Assembly (NCBI RefSeq): GCF_000003815.2
Contig: NW_023365701.1
Span: 415,287-479,286 of the forward strand
DNA length: 64,000 bases
Reading direction: 5' to 3'
DNA from: Branchiostoma floridae
Lineage: Eukaryota; Chordata; Leptocardii; Amphioxiformes; Branchiostomatidae
The notes under the pieces were generated by a model, which was given only the letters and a program-made list of their open reading frames with translations, was not told the origin of the DNA and did not search any database. How positions within the stretch are numbered: position 1 is the first letter of the stretch; the number at the start of each line of letters is the position of its first letter. This document shows positions 11,552 through 23,500 of the stretch, in pieces. The translations under genes were made by a program, and so were the position numbers.

Positions 11552-14500
11552 TCAGAATTCTCCATTGAAAGGCCACTGTGGATGGTCATCACACCTGAAA
11601 TGACAGAAGAAAACAGACTTTAAGGTACTTGTAAAGTGCTTTCGAGTCCTTTTTATCACAGTAAGGAGAAAGGGATTATATTATGATAAGGATTAAGGCA
11701 ATTTATAATGCATTGAAAGTTTATTGTACGTTTTGGCCCAGTGTATTTTTATGTTATCTAACTTGTTACTTATTGTTTGGGAGCCCATGTTTGGGTTGAT
11801 ATTTTCAAAAGTTTGAGGATAGGATTTCCTTGCTACAAGAAAAATATGAATTGAAAGTTGTCATTTAAATTGTAAAGTTGGTTCCCACCAGTAGATTCTT
11901 GCATTTTGTCACTGATTGTTTGGAAGCCCATGTTGCTAAGTTTTGTAAAATCTGTGCTCAACAACTACTTCGTATACTGGGTGTAATCCATGAAATCAAA
12001 TCAACATGGCCTATAACCCTGTGAGTATAAAGATCTGAGGCCTGATAAGACTAATGGCTGAAGATCCCTTGGGACTTCCAACTAAAACAATTAAGATAAA
12101 ATGAACTTCCATTCCAAACTTGACAATCCTGGCATCTTTGTTGAGTCCTGAGATAGTTTCCATGTCTTCTGTGCTCAGCTCAAAGTCAAAGATCTGGAAA
12201 ACAGCAACAGTTACTGTACAGTGTCATTAAATGGGGAATCTGTATATTTTCCATGTTTAAATGCAAATTTTTGTTTATATTTTGTGGTTCTTTCACAATG
12301 TTATAGGCTATTTACTCATATATCTTACAAAACATAGATCAAAACTTTCATGTATATTAACTGTTACAGATTTCTTCCCAATAACTTGCTTCCTGCTGAA
12401 GTTGCCTTTTGGACCAAATTTGTATTTGTTGTTGTGTTAGGCAGACAAAAGGCCAGATGCATTCTGTGGAATGCATGGGTATGAGTTTATTGTATAGTAA
12501 GCATTTGTTCTCTGTATCTATATAGCCGGTATAACCCCCCTTCGGCGTAACACACCAGCTTTGCAAGCATGCGACGCGGCAGCAGCTGGATATATTACAC
12601 CAAAGGACCCGTCACACCTAACTTTTGTCATCTACATGTATCTGCAAGCGTTCTTTGAAACTATCCATACTATGCCCCTACTGTGCTTTAGGTGATAACA
12701 AATTCCACTCTACGATATCGATAGTTCTGGGAAAATACGAATTTTTGAACACATCAATCCTAGGTTGGTACAAATGTAACTCTGGTACTTGGAGTCATGG
12801 CTGTTTCTTCATTTTTTGACAAATGTGAGAATGGTCGTATATGTAGTCTGGGACATGGTTGTCTGCCTAACACGAACATGACAAATGGAGATACTGTTTT
12901 GTGTGTGTCTCTGTCTAGTCTGTCTGTCTGTGTGTGTGTGTGTGTGTGTGTATGTGTCTGTCTGTGTCTGTCACAGATTTATGTGTATCCACATTGCATT
13001 CCCCCCTCTTTATTTTTGGCAAGACAGTGACCGCAAAATTTCTACACTTTAGTGATGTCATTTGAACATTTTCCCAAAATTGTATATTTTGCTCCAAACA
13101 TTCAGAAGTAATTCAGGAGCTTTGGAGATATGTCCAGAAATACTGTAATTCACTAAGTCTTTGTCTTCTTGGTACCAAACTATCGAGGTCTGAGAAGATT
13201 TAACTTGTTTTCGGAACTAAGTGTTCACGGTGGCAGCAGGTGCACATGAAAAATTCTCCTATATCATCTGTATCAGTAATGATAAATTCACGTTATATTC
13301 GTCACCATGAAAACCGTGAACATAATGAAGTACATTGAAAAAATCAGGAATTACAGTATGTGATAACACACCCCACTTTCTTACATGTACCTGAGAATTC
13401 TCCAGGATTCTGGCAGGTGAGGTGCTCTTTGGGACAAGGACCATGCCCCTCTGTACCTGCCACCTGAGGCACACCTGGGGGAGAGGGAACACCTGGTTAG
13501 TTGCTGAGTGCTAAGCAAAAAAAGCTGCTTGTACCATGATTTTTAAAGCCTTTGGTATGACTCAGCTAGGGATAAAACAAAGCTCATCCGTTTAACAGTG
13601 AAAGTGTGAAACCATGTAAAGTTTTTCGTATGTCGGGTTGAACTTACTGGACTCAAATGACAGTGTTCTGGCCAGAATTGTAGTGTAATGGTAATATTTC
13701 TAATAACAAGGATGTTGAGGGTGGTGGGTGTTTGCCCTTCCCTGATGAGATTTTGAAAATGTAAAAAGTTGCCATTCTAAGGATTAGGGGACTTTGCGTT
13801 GGTTGAAAATTAGTGGTGATATTTAGGGGTCTTGTTGCAACTTATAGCATGGTGTCCCATTACACACAAAAATGCACCAGCTAGAGTGAATGGCCTGAAT
13901 GAAAGAACTAAAAAAAAATATACCTGTGCTGGAGTTTTCTTGTGCTTTTCTGCAATTGAAATCACCTTAGGATCCTTGAGGGGACTGACACCATGTAGGC
14001 TTTCCTCCCTGGAAGAGATTGTGAGTCTAAACTGTATCTGTAGCCATTACAGGTTTGAGTACCAAGACAGAAAATGCAGGTACAGGGTACAGTTCAGGTC
14101 CAGATCTACAACATGTAGATGATCAGGTTCAGGTACCTGAACCTGGATCTTTTTGTATGTGAACTTGTGAATGCAATACAAAAGACAATGGACAAGTTCT
14201 CTATCAAGTTTGTTGACTATATATAATGTTGATGGACTGGTAAGCCTTCCAGTATAATCGTTTCATTGTCAATTAGACCGAAATCTAAGACCACTGATTT
14301 ATTTTCAGCAGAGGTCTTTTTTTCTGAACTCACTGACCAGGCCCAATTAGAAAAAATGGTCTGGTATCCTCCCCTATATACAGTACCCACCCCTTTCGGT
14401 CACTGTTTTTTGTCATTTCCCAACATTACAGGTTGAATCTGCCTTAAAGTTTAATATTACACTGCAAAGCGATATTCACAGTGTATAAAAATGTGATTTT

Positions 14501-17500
14501 GTCATGTCATGAAAATGACTTGGAAAAAAATGTCTGGTGGGAAGTGCGCATCTTCCAACTGTGATTTTTGATCCAGCATGAAGTTTTGTAGGTCTGCAAC
14601 CAATACCTTTGCATTCTGGCCTACCAGAAATAAGAGGACAGGACTGGCCGCATGACCTGAATATGTTGTCAACTGGATACAAATGTCAATCTGAATGGAA
14701 ATTTTACAATTCAAAATATCATTTTGCAGTTTGGGCACCAAAATTGTACAATACATTCTTTTAAAGGGCAATAAGTGGCTTGACCTATCTATTACTGAAT
14801 TGGATGTACATGACTGTGTAACAGTGATCTGTAAGCTGTAGCATATCAAAAACACCCAGAACTGGATCAGAATCTGTATAGTATATTTCTACCTTAAGTT
14901 TATCCTATTCAGCGGTAATGTTACACTGGTTTCACAGCATCAAAATCCTTGTCTTGCAATTACTATTTGATCAATGTGTATTGAAATAGCTTATACAGTA
15001 CCCAGGTCTGCCAAGCGGGCTGAACGCCGTGATGACGACGTTGTTGTCCGCAGCACACTTCAGAAGCTTGCTGCACACCAGGTAGGGGTGAGACTCCACC
15101 TGGAGATAGGGAGAATTAAGATGTACTGTAAAAGCAGAAATGTTCCCGATGATTTTATGTTTGCAGTTTTTGCGTTGCAAATTTACTGCGAACTCAAAAC
15201 CACCACAAACATTTTTCCATGGCAGTAACAGACTACAGTGCATGGTGCTGCGAATAGTTCTTTTTCCCACTACTGCAAGATTAAATCCCTGCAAATTTTA
15301 AAAGCACTTACAGTATATTCTGTATATATCTCTGGTATAACTGCCCTTCGAGCTTTGCAGGGACGTGGCGTGGCAGCAGCTGGTTATTATTCACTGAACG
15401 ACTTGTCAAACCTAGCCTTTGCACATCTGACTGCAAATGTTGTTTGAAGCTATCTAGTGAGGTCATGCATAGAAGAAAATACTGTTTGGGTGTGGGTGAG
15501 TGGGTGGTTGGTTGGCTGTGGGGGCTGTAACAGTGGGGTTCCTGAGCTGCCAAAGGGTTTCAGACCTTTTGGTGCAGTGGTTTGCGGTGTTGGGTTTGTG
15601 TAGCCTGAGTATCATCCTCTGTAGTGACCACTGGCTCAATACTGTCGCGTGCTATCCATGGTTAAACCCCCTTTCCACTAGGACAGCGCTCTCACAGCGA
15701 CCTCTCTGCGACCTAAAATTTTACAGATCGCTCAACAAATTCTATAGAAAAGAAACAAATCTTTTTACACTCTCTTTGTGATTTGTTGTCCTCTCAGTCA
15801 CACTTTTACGTTTTATGTACCCAGTGTGAAAGCTGGGGTTACACATATCCTATTCAGGTCGCAGTGAGAGTGCAGCACGATCGCCATCTCAAATGCGATA
15901 CATTCTCATTAGTACTTTTAAAAGCTATATTGATCCTAGAAATTATTGATCACATTAATAGCAAAATCTATAGTTCCTATTGGCTGAGAGGATCATTCCA
16001 CTTACTTGATCGACAGCTAGTTTGATCCTCCCATTGGTCAGATTGTTCAAATCAAGTTGAAGTAACCTTATAAGGTAAATTCTGGGAGGAGCTTACTTGA
16101 TTGACAGCTGGTTTGATCCTCCCATTGGTCAGAACCTCCTCCATCTGTGAGATGTTGAAGTTGGACACACACGATGGCCTTCACCAGTCCTGCATACACA
16201 AGCTTCTCCATGGCCTGAAAAAAGATGAAAAAATTAAATTATATAATAACTGATAGGGAAAAATAACTTGTTTTTGCTGATGTGTTCTTATTCCTTCATT
16301 TTCTTCTTCAGTACTTACACAGTAGTAGCTGTTCAATATGAACAATGACAGGGTATTTTCGAGGTGACCTGATTTGGAGGATAGGGGTAACCAAGGAGGT
16401 TGAACAAGGGGCTTATAATTCAGCCTCCTTGGGGTAACAGTTCAGTTCAGTCATCCATATCAGTTGAGATATGCTGTTTAAGTTGAAGTGTAAGGTGTAG
16501 TTTCTAAAATATGCATTATGTCTAAAAAGCAGGTAACGGGGGCCGCCCTAAGACGGTCACCGTCGTAAGACGGCACGGATTTTTTGCTGATCTGATTATC
16601 CATAAGTACACCGTGTTTGTTGCCACTGATTATGCTGATTACAAAGGTAAATGAACCAAGTCCATGCCACAGCTTTAATTTGCATTCCAAGTATACTTTA
16701 ACATGTTTACTTCATGTTTTTTTAAAAACAGAATTCTAACAGTAATGTTGACAGTGCTGAATCACTGCGGTCACCGGCCTCTGCGTATTGGCGGCTCGTG
16801 TCGCTAGCTATACGAACTCTTCCAGGCAGTCACACAACTGCCATGATACACATAAATAAAGCTCCATAAAACACTATGAATATGGGTCTTCAATTTTTTT
16901 TTGAGTAGAAAAGCAACCAAATGGAAGCGACATAAACATTGCCACCACTGTACTCCCAAGGGAGTGTGGCCGTGAAGGTGGCAACTAGAGAACGGTCCAA
17001 AGATTTATTTGACTGTAACAAATGATTCGTGCTGTCTATGAAAATAAGACTTGATAGAGAGATGTAGATAATATTTTCATATAATCAGACAGAGTTTTGT
17101 TGATGTTGGTGGTGTCTTTTTTTTGGAATGGTTTTTTTAATCGGGCATTCACAATCAGTGCATTCAGCCCATTGCCCGTAAAAACATCAGCTGGATTGTA
17201 CAGGTACAGCCTTCCTCATGCGACAAGAAGTACATACAGTCACGATTTTACTGTCAAAAGAAAGCTAAAATATCATACTATTAATTTTTTTCTGTGTACT
17301 CAAATTTACCACTTACTTCTGAAGAGAGCAAAATGTAAAAAAAAGCGTACCGAGTTAGGCACACTGTCCAGCGTAGCACAAAATTGGAAGGTTACATATA
17401 CAAAATTGTCTCACAGTGTTTGCCGCTTGTAACACGCAGCGCGAAAGGGTCATGAACCACATGAATGCATTTCTTATTCAAGTATGTTGTTGAAATCTAT

Positions 17501-20500
17501 GTGTAAAAAATTCAGTCATCAAAATTTGATCACTCTCAGGCAACTAGCGATGGAGCGTCATGAGTTTGAGCACAAGAAAAAGCGTACCGTGTTGGGGCAC
17601 CTCCCGTTATACATAAACTTTTTGGCGAATCTTATTACCTGGATGTCTAACCTACATCGACGTGTGTGTATGTCGACTGAGAATATCATTGATCATTTTC
17701 TTAGGATTAACATTAAGAATATATTGCAAAATGCATCAGTAAATAAGGCAAACCCCACCCACAAAAAAATTTCCCTCCCTCGAATCTTACTGACCTCATT
17801 AACATAATTTATGCTATTTTCAAAAACAGACAAAGATTTAGGTAGATACACTGACAATTCTGAAAACCTAACATATTTTCATTAGCTTAAACCTTCAAAT
17901 AACACTTGTACGCTAGCATTTCCACCAATGTTAAGTAAATCTTATGGTTTTTAAAACCTAATAGTAGTGAAAGACCATACAGAGTATATGATATGTTTTG
18001 GCATCAATAACGATGCTGACCTAGAAAGCTTTATTACGTCATTTCCGGAGTTAATCCGTTAATTCTAATTGTTTTTGGACGCCCATGATTGACGCTTTCA
18101 ATACATGGGTGGATTTACACACAAAGGAAGTTGTCTGAGTCTAGCGGTAGGCCGCCTGCCAAGGAATTGTTGTCGTGGATGTTATAAAGAGTCAACAGAT
18201 AATGGCTACCCACTGCGCTCAGAAAATGCCCCCGTCAGCGCACACTCATGGCCCTATCAAGAAACATGTTGAGATTGAGAATAATTATAGACACATTGTC
18301 TTGTTACGGTATCATCCTGTTCTGGTCATTTTCTAAGAGCCTTTTTTGTCCTCTAATAATCTATTAGGCTAAAGGGTCTGCCTGCTTTTTTCCGTAAGAC
18401 ATAGCCTATTTTTATTTCCTCGTAGGGAAAACCATCTTATCTACGTAATTCGTAGCGAGGCGACCAAATTTAGCATAATTGCCTTCCTTGATTAAGCGAA
18501 ATACATAGGGGGTTCTTCTGAATTCAGCGTAAATCATTGTCAGGACCCCCCATGCAGACCCAGCTATTATAAAGGCTAGAGCAAGGCTGTTCTGCAGAAT
18601 GCATTCAGTAAGCTTAATCTCCTGATCATTGTGATACAGACCTTATTAACATAATCTTTGCTATTTTTTAAGACTAGACACAATTTGTAAGTAACTGCTG
18701 ACAATTCTGAAAACCTAACATAGCTGATGTGCTTTATTTTTTACATAATACTTATAAGCAGGATTTTCCACCAATGTTTGGTAATAATCTTCCAGTTTTA
18801 ACAGCCTGTATTGTAGTGGAAGACCATAAAGTGTATATGATGCATTTTGGCATCAACCATGATGCTTGCATGATCAACTTTCTACACGATCCTGGCGGAT
18901 TTTGGTTCAACATCTAATCTTCTAATTTTTGGACACCCATTGGCGCCTTGAATGGCTGCCTTTCAATGGGTGGATCTAAACACAAAGGAAGTTGTCTTTT
19001 GATCAATCTAGCTCCACAGGATAAGTGTAAATGCAGAAATGTTCGTGGTGGAATAATGTTTGCAGTTTTCACGGTGACCACTTCACCGCGAACTTAAAAC
19101 CACCTCGAACATATTTCTATTATGGTATTAGACTGCAGTCTATGCATGGTGTTACCGCGTAATTAAAACCACCGCGAAAAGTCCTTTTCCCGCTACCGCG
19201 AAATTAAATCCCCGCAAACTTAAATGCATTTACAGTACTTTGGCCTTAAAGGCAAAAAAGACCAAATTGAATCTATATTCTCTGCAACAGCTAATTTTTC
19301 GTTCCTTTAAATATGCTGTTGACAACTAATATTCAAGCCTGTCATTAATGATGCGCACTGGCCTTACCGAGAAACATTTTGAGATTTAGAATTAGAAAAA
19401 TATATTGTCTTGTTTCATCCTTTCTAAAGAGGATTCTTATCCTCTAATATATACAGGCTAGAGCAAGTCTGTTGAAAAGAATGCATCAGTAATAATATAC
19501 TAAAGTAAGCCTAACCACATCCACTAACTCAAATATCAATCCCTGATGATTTTGGTATAGACCTTATTAGCATGATTTATGGTATCTTTAAGACCAGAGA
19601 AATTGTAAGTAAATGATTTCTGAAAACCTAACATAGTTGATGTGCTTTATTTTTTACAGTACACTTGTAAGCAGGAAGTTACACCAATGATTCAGGTAAA
19701 TCTTACGGTTTTAACAACCTGTATTGTAGTGGAAGACCATATAGTATATGTGACGCATTTTGACATCAATCATAATGCTAGCGTGATCAACTTTTACGAT
19801 ACAGAACCTTCTTGGATTTGTTCTTTTCATATTTTTTGTACACCCATTCAGCGGCCTTTGGCGCTTTTCAGCGGCCTTGGCGCTTTCAATAAATGGGTGG
19901 ATTTACACACAAAGGAAGTTGTACAGTTAAGGTCTCATTGATGTATTACTCCGCGAGTGGGTACCCTAAAATAGATCCGAGCCAAAAACTAAACGGCTGT
20001 ATAGACGCATGTTTTTAGCGGTGAGAAATTCCCTTTTAGCCAGCGGAACTGATATCAAAAGTTAGATTGGTGAAAGCTTGTTTGTACCTGAAGAAATTAG
20101 CAGGTAAAGCTTTGCAGCCGCGCGCTAGGTCGGAGGTACACAGTCCTGGGTTCCGAGTGGTGCGGTTGTACACTAGCAGCGAAAAAGTGCCTTTTGTGGG
20201 AATTAACTAATCGTAGTTTGTAATTGCTATAAAAAAAAGAACCAGCCGTATAGTTGACGTTGGCAATTTTTTCCCACGATATAGGATAAATGTGCTCAAC
20301 ATAGAATGAAAAATCTGCTAAAATTTTACTTACTAATATAGCTTCATTATGAACGCGGCCATGTAAACCACGAATTATAACATAGAAGTCTATGGGAAGA
20401 AGAAACTCATCAATGAGACCCTATTACAGCTAAGGGCACAACCCGCCGTACGTGCAAATACGTGCTGTCTATGTGCCAAAACGTGTGCAATATCTTTTGG

Positions 20501-23500
20501 GATCCGTAAGTGGTAAGTACGGCGCCTCCGTACGAACTCGTAGGGAATCCGACGGATTTTGGAGCACACAGACACGCCGTAGAACTTTACAATGTACGTG
20601 CAGGCAGGCAAAACTTTGTGTGCCATCGGGCTGCGGATTCGCCCCCCGCACGTGCCAGTACGGGCAACGCGCCTGCCCTGCACAGCCTGAACGTTTTCAG
20701 AAATACATGGCCGACGTGGCCTCCCAAAAAAACGGACGGACAAATTGCATGTATGGCGGGTTGTGCCCTTAGCTTAAGTAAACACACTCTCTTTTCATCA
20801 GTCTATCCTCTAACAGGCTTTTTGTAGACCTTATTAACATAATTTATGCCATTTTTAAGACTTAAGACAAATTATAATAAATGCTGAGAATTCTGAAGAA
20901 AACCTAATATAGTTTGTGTGCTGAAACCTTCACATAACACTTGCAGTCAGGACGTTTTGCTTGTGTTTTGTAATTTCTAAGATTTTTACAGGTTGTGTTG
21001 TATTGAAAAACCAAAGAGAATATGTGATGCACATTGGATGCATTCAAGATGCTAGCTATCATTAACTTCACCAAACCGTACATCATTCCCTATAATTACT
21101 AATTCGAATTATTTTTGGAAACCCATGATTGGCGCTTTCAATACATGGGTTGAATTAAACATGAAAGAATGTTTCTACCATGCATGATGTACTCGCGATG
21201 GACAGTTGATTATTATCATAACAAAAGACTTAACAAATAGCTAGTGTTGGCTATATCTAGACTAGGGGTGGGTACCGGTACAGAACATTCAGGTCCAAAG
21301 GATCAGGTCCAGGTCCGAACCTGGACCTGATTCAGTATGACTCATACCAATGGTCCATTTCACTACAAAGAAATCTGTTTGGTGGAGTATTAGACTTACA
21401 CTAGCATTTTAAAATCCTACAACGCTAACTGCACCTGTACGATTGGCTGTAAAACTTGGTAGAAATTACTATAAACTCTACTCTACTTCACTACTTGTTA
21501 TTTTCTTCAACCTGCAAGCGCCAAAACATGTGAATGTCTGATACGATAATTTGTTAATTTTCTAATCGGTCCAACATCTGGTCCACCTTATCTTTTCAGG
21601 TCTGGCTTTTCTGGACCGGTCCAATAAGAAAAAATGGTTTTGTAAGTACGCTGTACCGATACCCAACCCTAATCTAAACAAGTTGGCTTTGACCAACGAC
21701 ATTTTATATATAATGTGTGTTGAAAAAGACCGGTTAAAAGGTTCCAAAATGGAAGGAACATGTTATATTCTGCCCTGCCCAATCCTCATTATCATAATTT
21801 ATGCCATTTCCTTATAAAGCTCAAAATTTAAGTTAATGTAAGAATTCTGAGTAATTCACACACATAAAACCTTTTATTTCATTTGTAATTAGCAATGTAG
21901 TCAGCAACAAATATATGTTTTGTAGATATTTTTGTGAATAGCCAAGAAAATTCTAGAAGAAACCGCAAAATGTACCCTATACTTCTTGTATTTAATTATG
22001 AGGAATGCCAACAACAAGCATTTAATGAAGCTAATCCCCATACTGGGGGGTCATTATGATCCGATTTAATCAAATTTTTGAACACCCATGTTGGCGCTTC
22101 AACATGGGTAGAAAGAAACAAAAAGCATGTTTATTGGTAAAGTGATTAAACACAAGAGTAGAACCACTCTTAGAAAGGCCTACTTAGTACTGTAAATGCA
22201 GAAACTTTTGCACTGGTTTAATGTTCACGATTTTTGCGGTAGCTGCTTCACTGCGAACTTAAAACCACTGTGAACATTTTTCCTTTACAGTGATGTATGG
22301 CAACTTTAGCTTTAGTAGGTCTTGACGAGACCTGGAAACGATTTTGGGCCCCCTAGCAGCTTGTTATGGTACTGAAATGGAACTTCTAGGTTTGGCTATG
22401 ATTGTTGCGAGGTAGAGAGCTCTTGAAGGTGGTACTGCAACTTATATTAAGAGTCACATACATGGTACAGACAGGCCAAGGTAGTCTTTTGCCTCCCCGA
22501 CCAAAGTCAGGTACCCATTGTTACACCTGGGTGAAGTGAGGAAGGTTGACTGTAAAGTGCCTTTCCTAAGTGTACAGCAGCCACTCATGCAACTGGCCAC
22601 ATGTGACCACTATAGAGAGAAAATGTAAATAGACCACAAGCAATAAGTTATTTGCAAACTCAAAATCTTTGCAAATTATGATCATTTTTAAACCTAGTGC
22701 AGGGTGACATACGGCTGCTGTATGGTCACAATAGGCAGTGTTTGTGTACATTGTATCTACGGGGCTGGACATTGCACCACCATGTTAGACAGGTGGCTGC
22801 TATTTACTGATGTCCATGGGAAAAATTTCAAGGGACTGACAAAAAGTGACCACAGCTTATAGCCAGGGATCGATGTGCAAAGAGAGCTCTTGAAGGTGGT
22901 ACTGCAACTTATATTAAGAGTCACATACACGGTACAGACAGGTAGTCTTTTGCCTCCCCGACCAAAGTCAGGTACCCATTGTTACACCTGGGTGAAGTGA
23001 GGAAGGTTCACTGTAAAGTGCCTTTCCTAAGGAAACAATAAGGCCTAGGAAAAAAATGTTGTGTTTCCTGTTTCAGTCCTGAAAAAATTAGGGTCGGTAG
23101 GTAGGGATTATCTTTTTTTTTTCTTTTCTTTTTTTTTTAGGCTGGCCAAAACTCTACTGATACATATTACAATACACTTGAACAAAGTAAACTGAAATAC
23201 ATGATGACACTTGTCTTTCAATGTCAAACTTGCATGATAGATACATTTATCCTTCATTAGATGGGACAAGCACTATTTTACTTCAATAGGAAGCAGGCTG
23301 AATGAAAATTCTAACTGGAAGCTATGTGACTCCACTGCCCACCCAAAAAAAAGTCTAGGGTCGGCAGTTTTTTTTAGGGTAGGTAGGGAAACAGGAAACA
23401 CAACATTTTTTTTTCCTAGGCCTAACCTGGAATCCAGTTTACTACTGGCTCGACCTACCGTAGTTAGTGCAAGCTTTGTACTGGGCCAATGTAGCTCCCA

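Larger units (their letters stand above)
17788..22110. repeat. Five degenerate ~0.85-1.25-kb units in an AKR-1 intron
   Basis: Units begin near 17788, 18638, 19558, 20827 and 21783 with GACCTTATTAACATAATTTATG-like sequence. They continue through ATTCTGAAAACCTAACATA, an ACACTTGTAAGCAGGA block, a GTGGAAGACCATA block and CATTTTGGCATCAA. Each ends in an ACCCAT...ATGGGT hairpin followed (in the first three) by ACACAAAGGAAGTTGT. Other transposons have inserted between units. No protein is recognised. Confidence 0.75.

Noticed and set aside
16097-16214. Programmed frameshift in AKR-1
   Set aside because: The extra base is in a GT slippage context with no slippery-site/stem arrangement, and the gene has two other lesions; decay or error is simpler.
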